64,000 nt of DNA from Dehalobacter alkaniphilus (GTDB lineage Bacteria; Bacillota; Desulfitobacteriia; Desulfitobacteriales; Syntrophobotulaceae), in contig CP148031.1 in NCBI GenBank assembly GCA_040500365.1, positions 992,001 to 1,056,000 of the forward strand, given 5' to 3'. Each line of letters begins with the position of its first letter. Positions within the stretch are counted from its first letter, which is position 1. Both the position numbers and the translations under genes were made by a program. Positions 1-8,666 of this stretch are shown in pieces. Below the pieces are notes generated by a model, which was given only the letters and a program-made list of their open reading frames with translations, was not told the origin of the DNA and did no database searches.

Positions 1-53
1 AGGGCTTTCGCAAGGAACTTGAAAAAATCAGCAAGGAGGTGTTCGGGATATGA
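1..53 (+). CDS. C-terminal end of an upstream conjugation-operon gene (partial)
   Basis: The first 53 bases hold an open frame whose last residues read GFRKELEKISKEVFGI before a TGA at 51-53. The TGA overlaps the ATG of the next gene (ATGA), the usual sign of translational coupling in an operon. In Tad-type loci the gene before cpaF is often a ParA/CpaE-like ATPase, but 16 residues are too few to say so here. Confidence 0.5.
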   Translation, partial: GFRKELEKISKEVFGI

Positions 54-1414
54 GCATCACTGCAGCGGCAAACCACAGCCTTTTTTTTAGCCCGGACAAC
101 ACCTCCAAGGATTTCGGAGCCGTACTTCGCGATGTGCAGGAATATATATCAAGCAAATACTCCACCCTCATTCTGGATGGCGGCAAGGACGAGGTCAAGG
201 AGCAGGTCAAACGGTACATCAGCAAATACCTGATGGATTACCGCATCGCTGTAAAGGACATGACCATGGAGAAACTGGTAGATACGCTCTACACCGAGAT
301 GGCTGAATTCAGTTTTTTAACCAAATATATCTTCGGCATCGGCATTGAAGAAATCGATGTGAATGCCTGGAACGACATTGAGGTTCAATATTCCAATGGG
401 CAGACCGTCAAGCTGGACGAACACTTTGACTCCCCTGAACACGCCATCAATGTGGTCCGAAGGATGCTCCATGTATCCGGCATGGTGCTGGACAATGCCA
501 GCCCTGCCATCCTCGGACACCTGTCGAAAAACATCCGTATTGCCGTGTTGAAAACGCCCCTTGTGGATGAGGACGTGGGTGTGGCAGCCTCCATTCGAAT
601 TGTCAATCCGCAGCACTTGGCAAAGGCCGACTTTGTCAGAGGCGGCACCGCCACAGAAGAGATGCTGGACTTCCTCTCGGAATGCCTGCGCTATGGCATA
701 TCGGTGTGTGTGGCAGGAGCCACCTCATCGGGCAAGACGACCCTGGCTGGGTGGCTGCTGACCACCATCCCCGACTCGAAAAGGATTTTTACCATAGAGA
801 ACGGCAGCCGTGAGCTTGCCCTAGTGCGTAAAAAGGACGACAAGATTGTTAACAGTGTCATCCATACCCTCACACGCTTCAGCGAAAATGAGAAGCAGAA
901 CATTGATCAGGATAGCCTGCTGGATATGGCGCTGCGGTTTAATCCTGAAATCGTGTGTGTTGGGGAGATGCGTTCCTCGGAAGCCTATACCGCACAGGAG
1001 GCAGCGAGAACCGGGCACACCGTGCTGACCACCATCCACAGCAACTCCTGTGAAGCGACATGGCGCAGGATGGTCACCCTCTGCAAGAGGAAATACGATA
1101 TCGCGGATGATACCCTGATGTCCCTTGTCACTGAGGCGTTTCCGATTGTAGTCTTCACCAAGCAGCTTGAAGACAAGCAGCGCAAGATGATGGAAGTGAT
1201 GGAGTGTGAGATCTTCTCGGATGGACAGAAAAACTTCCGCAGCCTGTACCGCTTCAACATCACCGAGAACCGGATGGACGGCGACAGGTTCATTATCAAC
1301 GGCAGCCATCAACAAGAGAATACAGTTTCCAAGAGCCTGCAAAAGCGTTTTTTAGAAAACGGCATGCCCCAGGAGGTTCTCAATAAAATACTGAAAGGAG
1401 GCTCTAACCGATGA
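50..1414 (+). CDS. cpaF: CpaF/TadA-type secretion ATPase
   Basis: This 454-residue protein is a type II/IV secretion ATPase of the CpaF/TadA (VirB11-like) family, which powers assembly of Tad-like pili from the cytoplasmic face of the membrane. A Walker A motif GATSSGKTT lies near residues 223-231, and a conserved acidic stretch with VGEMRSSEA follows near residue 300. A ribosome site AAGGAGGTG lies 8 bases before the ATG. The stop overlaps the start of the TadB-like gene, so it is in one operon with the membrane platform proteins. Length and motif order fit a complete enzyme. Confidence 0.9.
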   Translation: MSITAAANHSLFFSPDNTSKDFGAVLRDVQEYISSKYSTLILDGGKDEVKEQVKRYISKYLMDYRIAVKDMTMEKLVDTLYTEMAEFSFLTKYIFGIGIEEIDVNAWNDIEVQYSNGQTVKLDEHFDSPEHAINVVRRMLHVSGMVLDNASPAILGHLSKNIRIAVLKTPLVDEDVGVAASIRIVNPQHLAKADFVRGGTATEEMLDFLSECLRYGISVCVAGATSSGKTTLAGWLLTTIPDSKRIFTIENGSRELALVRKKDDKIVNSVIHTLTRFSENEKQNIDQDSLLDMALRFNPEIVCVGEMRSSEAYTAQEAARTGHTVLTTIHSNSCEATWRRMVTLCKRKYDIADDTLMSLVTEAFPIVVFTKQLEDKQRKMMEVMECEIFSDGQKNFRSLYRFNITENRMDGDRFIINGSHQQENTVSKSLQKRFLENGMPQEVLNKILKGGSNR

Positions 1415-2340
1415 CCTTGCTTCAACTCATCGCTTGTATCGGCATCATTGTCGGCAGCTTTATACTCTTAAAGCTGTCGCCTATCGAATTTACCGATAAA
1501 CTGTTCAGTTTCCTGATCGCAAGACCCAAAAGCATCAAGGCCGAGATCAACGAGGCGACGCAGCGGAAAAAGCCTTCCTTTTTTCGAAGAGAAATCATGG
1601 AGGTACAGGACATCCTCAAGCTGACTGACCGAAGCAGCCGCTTTTCTCTGATTTGCGTCTGCTCCCTTGGACTGTTCGCCTTGGGTGCCTCCATTGCCAT
1701 CGTGATGGGAAATATGTTCCTTGTGCCGGTGCTAGCAGAGGGCTTTATGTTCCTGCCCATCTGGTATGTAAAGCTGACGGCAAACCATTACAAGAAAGAT
1801 ATCGCTGCAGAGCTTGAAACCGCTCTGTCCATTATTACAACGGCATACCTCCGTAATGAGGACATCCTGACCGCCGTGGAGGAAAACCTTGACTACTTAA
1901 ATCCGCCCGTCCGTGATATATTCGCGGAGTTTCTCACGCAGATAAAGATGATCAACCCTGACGTGCATGCAGCACTGAGAGCAATGAAACCTAAGATTGA
2001 CAATGAAGTGTTTCAGGAATGGTGTGATGCCATCAGCGCCTGCCAGTATGATCGGGGAATGAAAACCACCCTCACGCCGATTATAAGTAAGCTCTCGGAT
2101 ATGCGAATCGTCAACGCGGAGCTTGAATACCTTATGTTCGAGCCGAGAAAGGAATTCATCCTCATGGTGATCCTCGTCATCGGCAACATTCCCCTCATGT
2201 ATGCCTTGAATCATTTCTGGTACAATACGCTGATGCATACGGTGATAGGACAAATCGTTCTTGCAGTGACGGCGGTTTTGATTTTTGTCTCAACAGCTTT
2301 TGTGATCAAACTGACCAAGCCAATTGAGTTTAGGAGGTGA
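1411..2340 (+). CDS. TadB-like pilus assembly membrane protein (T2SS-F family)
   Basis: The 309-residue product has hydrophobic segments near its start, around residues 75-115 and at its end, with a soluble helical region between. This is the layout of TadB/T2SSF inner-membrane platform proteins that work with CpaF. The ATG overlaps the cpaF stop by four bases. Position between a CpaF ATPase and a second T2SSF-like protein supports the call more than any single motif does. Confidence 0.75.
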   Translation: MTLLQLIACIGIIVGSFILLKLSPIEFTDKLFSFLIARPKSIKAEINEATQRKKPSFFRREIMEVQDILKLTDRSSRFSLICVCSLGLFALGASIAIVMGNMFLVPVLAEGFMFLPIWYVKLTANHYKKDIAAELETALSIITTAYLRNEDILTAVEENLDYLNPPVRDIFAEFLTQIKMINPDVHAALRAMKPKIDNEVFQEWCDAISACQYDRGMKTTLTPIISKLSDMRIVNAELEYLMFEPRKEFILMVILVIGNIPLMYALNHFWYNTLMHTVIGQIVLAVTAVLIFVSTAFVIKLTKPIEFRR

Positions 2341-2347
2341 AGATAAA

Positions 2348-3220
2348 TTGATATCTCTATTATTTTTATTTGCGGTCCTCCTTGCCTTTGGCTTCTTTTT
2401 TGTCTTTGCAGATATCTTAAAGCTGCCAACTGTGAAAGCATCCAAAGCGATGATCAATACAGGGCGGCAAGACAAAAAGTTGTCCAGGACGATGGAAGCG
2501 CTGCTCTTGGATGCGGCGGTTAAACTCTCCAGGCTGATCCGCATGGATGAATACAAGAAAAGCCGTCTGAAAAGCATCCTTAAAGCAGCAGGCATCCAAA
2601 TGACTCCCGAAACCTACACAGCCTACGTATATGTCAAGGCAGGGACAATATTCCTCGGAATAATCCCCTGTCTTTTGCTTTTACCCCTGCTGTCCCCGGT
2701 ACTTGTATTACTTGCGGTGGCAGTCTATTTCAAAGAGAGCCAAAGAGCCGATGAATGCCTGAGTGCCAAGAGGGATCAAATTGAAATCGAGCTGCCGAGA
2801 TTTGTAGCCACTATAGAGCAAGGATTGAAAAACAGCCGTGATGTGCTGTCCATTCTGGAGAATTTCAAGAAGAATGCAGGTAGCACTTTCGCCGGTGAAT
2901 TGGACATTGTCTGTGCGGATATGCGTTCCTCCAGCTACGAAGCAGCACTGACAAGGTTTGAGGCAAGGCTCAATTCCCCGCAACTCTCCGATGTGGTTCG
3001 AGGGCTTATCGGTGTGCTTCGTGGCGACGATGGAGCGGTCTATTTTCAGATGATCGCCCATGACTTCAAATTGCTTGAGCTGCAGCGCCTCAAAACTCAG
3101 GCACAGAAGATACCGCCCAAAATCCGCATCTTTTCTTTTCTTATGCTGATGTGTTTTCTGCTGACCTATCTTATTATCATCGCCTTGGAGATCATCAAAT
3201 CCCTCGGCGGGATGTTTTAA
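2348..3220 (+). CDS. TadC-like pilus assembly membrane protein (T2SS-F family)
   Basis: This is the second T2SSF-like protein of the pair. Hydrophobic segments lie at the N-terminus, near residues 95-130 and at the C-terminus (LMLMCFLLTYLIIIALEI). I chose the TTG at 2348 because AGGAGGTG at 2332-2339 is 8 bases upstream; the frame is open from a TTG at 2324, but that codon has no ribosome site. The real start overlaps nothing and follows the TadB stop by 7 bases. Product length is 290 residues. Confidence 0.72.
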   Translation: MISLLFLFAVLLAFGFFFVFADILKLPTVKASKAMINTGRQDKKLSRTMEALLLDAAVKLSRLIRMDEYKKSRLKSILKAAGIQMTPETYTAYVYVKAGTIFLGIIPCLLLLPLLSPVLVLLAVAVYFKESQRADECLSAKRDQIEIELPRFVATIEQGLKNSRDVLSILENFKKNAGSTFAGELDIVCADMRSSSYEAALTRFEARLNSPQLSDVVRGLIGVLRGDDGAVYFQMIAHDFKLLELQRLKTQAQKIPPKIRIFSFLMLMCFLLTYLIIIALEIIKSLGGMF

Positions 3221-3234
3221 AGGAGGACTGCAAA

Positions 3235-3333
3235 ATGTCTGGAAAGATGCAGACGCTGTGTTTTGACACTTCCTCCTTGTTGTGCCGAAGTCAATATAGG
3301 GCAGGCACAATCCATGTAAATCTATCTAAGTGA
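3235..3333 (+). CDS. Small 32-residue protein in the pilus operon
   Basis: A short frame starts at an ATG preceded by AAAGGAGG at 3219-3226 and ends 11 bases before the next start. The product has two cysteines and no recognisable domain. Its good ribosome site and tight spacing suggest it is translated, but its length makes coincidence possible. Confidence 0.4.
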   Translation: MSGKMQTLCFDTSSLLCRSQYRAGTIHVNLSK

Positions 3334-3344
3334 AGGAGGATATC

Positions 3345-3722
3345 ATGGACAAAAGTGACAATACGAAGAAACTGTTTCAGGAAAAGATCGATGCCAACTA
3401 CGTGGCATATATAAACGACCTTCAAGGTATGACCAGTTCCGAGCTGATAGATAAAGCCGAGAAAATCGCCGCCACCAAGCAGGTCTATCAGGAATTGAAA
3501 GACGGTGGCTGCAATACCGACCATCTGGAATACCTGCTGCGCTTTAAAAACCCGCTGGAGGTTGTGCGGGATCAGTGGCTGAATGAACAAGGAAAAGTCT
3601 TTGATGAGGATATGGAGTATGTCCTCTCGAGTCTTGCCGACAAAAGAAGTGCCGAGCAGGACTACGAGCTGGACGAAGCCTTCTGCGAACCCGAACAGTA
3701 CAAGGGGATGCGATTATGCTGA
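3345..3722 (+). CDS. DUF3848-like accessory protein
   Basis: A soluble, acidic, helical protein of 125 residues. The start at 3345 follows AAGGAGG at 3333-3339. The pattern of a short N-terminal helix, then SSELIDKAEKIAATKQVYQE, resembles DUF3848-type proteins of clostridial conjugative elements, but the match is from memory and weak. Its stop overlaps the start of the DUF4320-like gene by 7 bases, so it belongs to the same operon. No catalytic residues are visible. Confidence 0.5.
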   Translation: MDKSDNTKKLFQEKIDANYVAYINDLQGMTSSELIDKAEKIAATKQVYQELKDGGCNTDHLEYLLRFKNPLEVVRDQWLNEQGKVFDEDMEYVLSSLADKRSAEQDYELDEAFCEPEQYKGMRLC

Positions 3723-4111
3723 AAAATCTGCACAATAAGCGCGGTGAGGGATATATCGATGTGGCTGTGCTAGTGCTTTGTGCCATGCTGGTACTCGCCC
3801 TGGCCGTTAAAGTTTTTCCGGTCTTCATTGCCAAAAATCAACTGGATACCTTCGCCAATGAGCTGTGCAGAGAGGTTGAAATAGCAGGGCGTGTGGGCAG
3901 CGAAACCAGCACTCGAGCACAGGTGCTCCAGGAAAAAACAGGACTTAATCCCACCATCTCATGGTCAAAGACAGGCTGGATACAGCTCAATGAAGAATTC
4001 ACAGTGACAGTGTCTATGCAGACCAACATCGGACTTTTTGGCGGCTTCGACTCGTTTCCCATCACTTTGACGGCACAGGCTGCTGGAAAAAGCGAGGTGT
4101 ATCACAAATGA
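3716..4111 (+). CDS. DUF4320-family pseudopilin-like protein
   Basis: 131 residues. A short basic, glycine-containing leader (LHNKRGEGYIDVAVLVL) runs into one long hydrophobic helix, as in type IV pilin and TadE-like proteins, and a beta-rich region follows. This is the build of DUF4320 proteins found next to CpaF/TadB/TadC in clostridial integrative elements. It probably forms a minor subunit of the pilus-like structure. The stop overlaps the next start. Confidence 0.72.
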   Translation: MLKNLHNKRGEGYIDVAVLVLCAMLVLALAVKVFPVFIAKNQLDTFANELCREVEIAGRVGSETSTRAQVLQEKTGLNPTISWSKTGWIQLNEEFTVTVSMQTNIGLFGGFDSFPITLTAQAAGKSEVYHK

Positions 4112-4653
4112 TAAAACTATATGGTATAATAAGGGAAAGTAAAGGGTCGGCATTTCCTCTTATGGTGGCCATCGCTCTTGCCCTTGTCATCATCATGTGC
4201 GGCATTTCGGAGTACATGCGGCTGATGATTATTGCTTCCGGTGTCCGGGATGCCGTCCAGTCCGCCGTGATTGCAGCCGCCAACGACAACTATGATGATG
4301 TATACAATGGAGTCAGGGAGGGATATTCAGGAGGCTATGCACTGTCTGGTTCTACATGGGAGGACAGCATTGACTATGGCGACATTTATGACCGCCTGGA
4401 CCGAACTCTTGGACTGCAAAAAAACGGCGGGGTTCATATTAAGTATACGGGAGAAACGGTAGAGTTTAAGCTTTCCAACCTCTCAGTAAACATCATTAAT
4501 GCACCCTTTGCACCGATAAACCCCGATGGAGTGCAGAAATTCCTTGCAGATGCAGCTATTACCCTGGAGGTTCCGGTATTTTTTGGCGGCAAGTCATTGC
4601 CTCCTATGCGGATAAACCTCAAGGTGGAGGCCGGGTACACCCCTAAATTTTAA
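4108..4653 (+). CDS. TadE/TadG-like pseudopilin
   Basis: 181 residues with one hydrophobic helix near residues 14-38 (FPLMVAIALALVIIMCGISE) right after a short polar N-terminus that contains KGSAF, like a prepilin leader. The rest is predicted to be extracellular. It overlaps the preceding pilin-like gene by four bases. Family assignment is by layout and neighbours. It ends the pilus gene run; a hairpin follows. Confidence 0.65.
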   Translation: MIKLYGIIRESKGSAFPLMVAIALALVIIMCGISEYMRLMIIASGVRDAVQSAVIAAANDNYDDVYNGVREGYSGGYALSGSTWEDSIDYGDIYDRLDRTLGLQKNGGVHIKYTGETVEFKLSNLSVNIINAPFAPINPDGVQKFLADAAITLEVPVFFGGKSLPPMRINLKVEAGYTPKF

Positions 4654-4655
4654 GT

Positions 4656-4706
4656 ATTCACATCCTTTCACTGGACTTTGCTAAACTCTTCTGGTAGGGT
4701 GTGAAT
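4656..4706 (+). other. Intergenic hairpin after the pilin genes
   Basis: ATTCACATCCT at 4656-4666 pairs with AGGGTGTGAAT at 4696-4706 through 11 positions with one wobble. There is no T-run, so it may stabilise or process mRNA rather than terminate. Confidence 0.4.
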
Positions 4707-4745
4707 TAATAGAGCTAACCTGATTAAAAGGAGGTTAAAAAACCT

Positions 4746-5288
4746 ATGAAAAGTATGAACAGTAAAACCAAACGACTGCTTGTAACCGGATGCCTTGCCC
4801 TCGTTTGTGTAGTTCTTATAGCAGCAATATCTTCCAGATTTCAAATAGAGTCTGTCAAGGAGAATGTAATACCTTCATCTAATACGGTGTCAAACGAGAT
4901 TACCCCGAACCCTGATTCAACCAAGCCCAATGAAACGGCTGGGAAAAAAGACGAGATCGTGGTAAACCCAACAGAGTCAGGCACACCGCAGGGTGGTATA
5001 TCATCTCAGAATTCTAATGAAATCGTACAGTCCAATACACCGGAGCCTGTAAAACCGGAACCACCCAAAAAACCAACACCGCAGGGGGTAGTCACCAATC
5101 CGGTAAAGCCTCCCGAATACAAGCCGGAGGATACCACCGTAAGCAAGCCATCAGAACCCAAGGCTGGTGAAAAGAAAGACGGTCAGATATATGTGCCGGG
5201 ATTTGGTTGGCAGAAAGAAACGGGAGGTCAGGGTACACAGGTAGGTTCAGATGGTGACATTAATAAACCGGTGGGGTCAATGGATTAG
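4746..5288 (+). CDS. Membrane-anchored, Pro/Lys/Glu-rich protein of the conjugative element
   Basis: A 180-residue protein with one N-terminal membrane segment (residues 9-28, LLVTGCLALVCVVLIAAIS). It is followed by a long low-complexity stretch rich in Pro, Asn, Glu, Lys and Thr, and a short C-terminal patch with PGFGWQKETGGQG. This is typical of wall-spanning tethered proteins; it resembles the DUF6550-type proteins of clostridial elements. The likely role is to span the cell wall near the conjugation machine. AAAGGAGG lies about 11 bases upstream. Confidence 0.6.
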   Translation: MKSMNSKTKRLLVTGCLALVCVVLIAAISSRFQIESVKENVIPSSNTVSNEITPNPDSTKPNETAGKKDEIVVNPTESGTPQGGISSQNSNEIVQSNTPEPVKPEPPKKPTPQGVVTNPVKPPEYKPEDTTVSKPSEPKAGEKKDGQIYVPGFGWQKETGGQGTQVGSDGDINKPVGSMD

Positions 5289-5322
5289 CCATCAAGCAAT
5301 AAAATAAAAACATCTCAAGAAG

Positions 5323-5345
5323 CACAGCCGAAATGCTGTGTTTTT
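5323..5345 (+). terminator. Intrinsic terminator
   Basis: CACAGC at 5323-5328 pairs with GCTGTG at 5335-5340, followed by TTTTT. Confidence 0.65.
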
Positions 5346-5363
5346 GCTATTCAAGGAGGTATT

Positions 5364-7094
5364 ATGAAACGAAAAATTGGCATTCTGCTTGTGCTGGCCT
5401 TGATGTTGACCACTCTCTTTTCAACAACTGCGTATGCCGATGGGGATGGTAACATTGATCACGGTGGCGGCGATATAGGAAACGGTACGGGTGAAAGTTT
5501 TTGGAATCCCGGTGATGAAGGCGTTCGCGTTACCGTCATCAAAGCAAGTGATAAAACCTCTGTAACAGTTCCTATTGATTTTACAAATAAAGAACCAAAC
5601 GACATACAAGCTCATTTTGGAAAGGTGTCAAAGGTAACATACAACAATGGCAGGTCATTAACACCAAGTCAACAGATATACGCATACAACAACCCAGACG
5701 TTGCAATCCCTAAAATAATAAGCACTGCTAATAGTAGCGCAAGCATTGAAGAAATTAAAAGATACTTTTGCTCCGAATACATGATCATGACCATTTCTGA
5801 AATTACAGGCTTTAACTATGAAATCCTGATCAATGGGGATTACAAAATTCTCTTGGAACCCATTGCATACCTTACCTTTAATGGTATAAAAATGGCAATG
5901 ACCGCTACTGAAGCTGCTTTATACGATCAGCAGCTGAATGGCGGTCTTCAAAGCAAGATGGGATCGCTGACTCATAAGAACCTTCCTTTTGGGATGTTCC
6001 TCGAAACACCGGATCTTGGATATTCAGCATGGTCTGGTACTACAACAAACTCAGTGTCCAATACGGATATCATATCCTCCCTCGGTCTTGGCATCGTGCG
6101 GTTCAGTGAAGCCGATCCGCCGCCGGAGATAAGTGCCAATGACTACGAGTATAGAGTCAACACCGAGGTCATCACTGCAGTCACCGTTCGGGGAGGGCAG
6201 GCTGATCCCGATCATCCCGTATCGGTAACCTTCAACATCGACGGCAGAAACTATAGGGTAAACAATGTCTACTATCCAAATGGTGACAACCAGCTCGTGT
6301 GGGTGCGCTGGACAACACCATCCACCCCACAGACCATGACCATCACCGTCAGTGTGTCGGGGGGCGGTTCTCCAAATAAAAGTACCATAACCGCCAAGAT
6401 TGTAGACCTGTCTCAAAACGATCCTCCCAACCCCACTGCCAACGACAGGAACGACTCCTACACTACGCTGAGTGTTCCAAACAACTCGCAGAAAACCTCG
6501 GTCTCATGGGGCGTATGGTCTGCATGGTGGCAGGAGCATTGGGTCTGGGTATCGGATTGGGAGTGGTATAGTGATGGAAATGGGGGAGGCTATTGGGTCG
6601 ACAACGGCAGCTGGGAGGATCACGGTTGGTGGGAGTTCGACTGGAACCCTTATTCTGCAAGCCTGACCGCCTCTGTAAACACCAAGCCCGACGATAAGGT
6701 GCCCACCGCATCAAGCAATAATATGAAGTCCGGTTATGGCATCAACATCGACGTTACGGCCAATGTAAGCTCCAATCAGTCCTCCGCTGTGACAGGCGCT
6801 CAGACATCGGTGACCTACTTTCCGGAGTTTCAATACAAGGACTATTGGCGGCTTTTAGATAGAATCGGCAGCGGATACAGTGCAAGATTTGAGTTTAAGC
6901 AAAACAAATACTCGACCTATGACCGGCGTGTTCACTTTACCCCTGTGTGGTTCCCGGACGGCAGCTACACACCTTATACGTATTTAATCGACTGTTGGAC
7001 ACCTGCCGGGATGCTTTCTATAAACCTTACCGACGCAGTGACGATACAAGGAAGCTTATGGGATGACTGGCACATTGCGCCCGTCAAACCATAA
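5364..7094 (+). CDS. Large secreted protein with a tryptophan-rich segment
   Basis: 576 residues. A clear signal peptide (basic start, hydrophobic core, cut after TTAYA) leads into a region rich in Gly and Asp, then beta-rich sequence. Residues about 382-430 hold 12 tryptophans in under 50 residues in patterns such as WSAWWQEHWVWVSDWEWY. No membrane anchor or sortase motif is visible. It sits between hairpin terminators inside the conjugation region and may be an exposed adhesin or mating-contact protein. That role is inference; I do not recognise a catalytic domain. AAGGAGG precedes the ATG. Confidence 0.7.
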   Translation: MKRKIGILLVLALMLTTLFSTTAYADGDGNIDHGGGDIGNGTGESFWNPGDEGVRVTVIKASDKTSVTVPIDFTNKEPNDIQAHFGKVSKVTYNNGRSLTPSQQIYAYNNPDVAIPKIISTANSSASIEEIKRYFCSEYMIMTISEITGFNYEILINGDYKILLEPIAYLTFNGIKMAMTATEAALYDQQLNGGLQSKMGSLTHKNLPFGMFLETPDLGYSAWSGTTTNSVSNTDIISSLGLGIVRFSEADPPPEISANDYEYRVNTEVITAVTVRGGQADPDHPVSVTFNIDGRNYRVNNVYYPNGDNQLVWVRWTTPSTPQTMTITVSVSGGGSPNKSTITAKIVDLSQNDPPNPTANDRNDSYTTLSVPNNSQKTSVSWGVWSAWWQEHWVWVSDWEWYSDGNGGGYWVDNGSWEDHGWWEFDWNPYSASLTASVNTKPDDKVPTASSNNMKSGYGINIDVTANVSSNQSSAVTGAQTSVTYFPEFQYKDYWRLLDRIGSGYSARFEFKQNKYSTYDRRVHFTPVWFPDGSYTPYTYLIDCWTPAGMLSINLTDAVTIQGSLWDDWHIAPVKP

Positions 7095-7113
7095 AAATCA
7101 GAGAAAAGAAGAA

Positions 7114-7141
7114 GATCGCCTTGACGTCGGCGGTCTTTTTT
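7114..7141 (+). terminator. Intrinsic terminator
   Basis: GATCGCC at 7114-7120 pairs with GGCGGTC at 7129-7135 (one wobble), followed by a run of T. Confidence 0.7.
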
Positions 7142-7169
7142 GTTTTCTATATGAAAGGTGGAACTTACA

Positions 7170-7511
7170 GTGAAAAAAAGTAAGAAAATCCTGGTGGTAT
7201 TCTGTCTCGCCCTTGTACTTGTAACGATGTTCTGCGTGGCAGCTTATGCTGCACCAACAGGGGATGTTGCCGGAGCAATTGAAAATACGTGGAATGACGC
7301 ATCCTCGCAAATCAAAACCGTGGTTAACAAGGTCGTATTCCCCGCAATAGACCTCATTCTCGCCGTGTTCTTCTTCGCTAAATTGGGTACCGCTTATTTT
7401 GACTATAGGAAGCATGGACAGTTTGAGTGGGCGGCTCCGGCCATCCTTTTCGCCTGCCTTGTGTTTACCTTGACGGCTCCGGTCTACATCTGGACAATTC
7501 TTGGCATGTAA
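7170..7511 (+). CDS. DUF3852-like small membrane protein of the conjugative element
   Basis: 113 residues with a signal-peptide-like start (KKSKKILVVFCLALVLVTMF, ending AAYAA), a short extracellular part, and two hydrophobic helices. I chose the GTG at 7170 over the GTG at 7158 because AAAGG at 7154-7158 is correctly spaced for it. The two-helix layout after a cleaved leader resembles VirB2/TrbC-type pilins and the DUF3852 family of clostridial integrative elements. It probably forms part of the secretion channel or pilus. Confidence 0.65.
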   Translation: MKKSKKILVVFCLALVLVTMFCVAAYAAPTGDVAGAIENTWNDASSQIKTVVNKVVFPAIDLILAVFFFAKLGTAYFDYRKHGQFEWAAPAILFACLVFTLTAPVYIWTILGM

Positions 7512-7617
7512 AGCGTGGATGGGCGATGGATTGCTTATCGTTTGGCTTTTGGATATACTATAATTGGAAAATCTATTCTATGTTGATTGTAAAAGTGCCG
7601 GAAAAGGAGGGGGCTCT

Positions 7618-7965
7618 ATGGATTTACAAATAAGACGCGAACTGGATATGATTTCTAAAACGATAGCAGACACGGTGTCGGTCAATACAATCTATCTGTT
7701 TGGTTCTTACGCATACGGCCAACCGCATCGGGATAGCGATTTTGACCTGTATGTAATCATCCCGGATGACTCTATGCGTCCGCTGGAGGCAATGCAAACC
7801 ATTGGGCACGCCCTGTACCATGTAAAGAAACGGCCTGCGGATATCCTTGTGGGCACCCAAAGCAATTTTGAACAGCGCAAAACATTACCCACGATTGAGC
7901 GCACGATATTTAGAAACGGGGTGATTTTATATGGAGATCAGCAGCCTGTGCAGGCGATGGCTTGA
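7618..7965 (+). CDS. MNT-type nucleotidyltransferase (antitoxin-like)
   Basis: 115 residues with the minimal nucleotidyltransferase signature: GSYAYGQPHRDSDFDLYV holds the GS motif and the DxD pair that binds metal. Such MNT proteins act as antitoxins of HEPN RNases, in known cases by adding AMP to the HEPN partner. The next gene encodes a HEPN protein and overlaps it by 35 bases, which is the classic arrangement. The ATG at 7618 follows AAAGGAGG; the frame is open further upstream without a ribosome site. Confidence 0.85.
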   Translation: MDLQIRRELDMISKTIADTVSVNTIYLFGSYAYGQPHRDSDFDLYVIIPDDSMRPLEAMQTIGHALYHVKKRPADILVGTQSNFEQRKTLPTIERTIFRNGVILYGDQQPVQAMA

Positions 7966-8356
7966 ATTTGCCGCCGATGATCTCACTGCGGCAAAGCATC
8001 TGTTATCCTTATATCCGTTTCGGTTGGAGATTATCTGTTATCATTGCGAGCAGTCTGCTGAAAAGATGTTGAAAGCATTTTTGCTGATGCACGATGAAGA
8101 AGCACCGCGCATTCATGATTTAGGCGAGCTATGCCGCCTATGTGCTTTAAAGGATAAGGGATTCGATGGAATTGCCGAGGATTGTAGCAGGCTGACTCCC
8201 TTCGGCGTTCGTGTGCGTTATCCTGAAGAAATCGAAGTAACAGAAGCGGATATGCATAAGGCAATAAAATCAGCGGAACACATCATGGATTTTATTACTC
8301 ACGCTATGACTGAGGAGCAGCACGAAGCTCAGGAACAGGGGATGACAATGGAATAG
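7931..8356 (+). CDS. HEPN-domain protein (toxin-like partner of MNT)
   Basis: 141 helical residues with the HEPN pattern: LTAAKHLLSL near residue 20, then IICYHCEQSAEKMLKAFLL near 40-55, a HDLGEL segment near 65, and RYPEEIEV near 95. HEPN proteins are often RNases restrained by MNT partners. It overlaps the upstream MNT gene. A related orphan HEPN gene lies at 11,062. The C-terminal tail ends QEQGMTME, similar to tails of other proteins of this element. Confidence 0.82.
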   Translation: MEISSLCRRWLEFAADDLTAAKHLLSLYPFRLEIICYHCEQSAEKMLKAFLLMHDEEAPRIHDLGELCRLCALKDKGFDGIAEDCSRLTPFGVRVRYPEEIEVTEADMHKAIKSAEHIMDFITHAMTEEQHEAQEQGMTME

Positions 8357-8379
8357 CTACAATTCAAACTCAAACCTTT

Positions 8380-8413
8380 GCGTCAAATGAGAAGTCATTT
8401 GGCGCTTCTTTAT
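8380..8413 (+). terminator. Intrinsic terminator after the MNT/HEPN pair
   Basis: GCGTCAAATGA at 8380-8390 pairs with TCATTTGGCGC at 8395-8405, one wobble, followed by TTCTTTATT. Confidence 0.65.
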
Positions 8414-8573
8414 TGAGGATGATATTTCAGAGACGATCCAGCAGTTTGAAGAGGATTATCCGGTATTTGAAGGGATTTCGTTAATAAAAATGCCACTGCT
8501 CTTTGTGTGTTGCAACGAAGAGAGCAAGAAAATCCAGGTATATCAAATAGAAGAACACGCTAATCTAAAGTAA
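8402..8573 (+). pseudogene. Short C-terminal gene relic
   Basis: A protein-like frame (RFFIEDDISETIQQFEED and onward, ending EEHANLK) runs to a TAA at 8571-8573 but has no start codon until an internal Met, and its upstream part merges with the terminator hairpin. It looks like the tail of a gene lost when the MNT/HEPN module arrived. I do not recognise the family. Confidence 0.35.
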
Positions 8574-8591
8574 TTAAGCGTGGTTTTTTTT
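8556..8591 (+). terminator. Intrinsic terminator
   Basis: CACGCT at 8556-8561 pairs with AGCGTG at 8577-8582, followed by eight T within ten bases. Confidence 0.6.
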
Positions 8592-8666
8592 GAATAATAA
8601 AAGGAACTTCCGAAAAGCACATCGTTAAACGATGCGGCGTTTATTTTTAATGAAAGGAGGCGCTCA

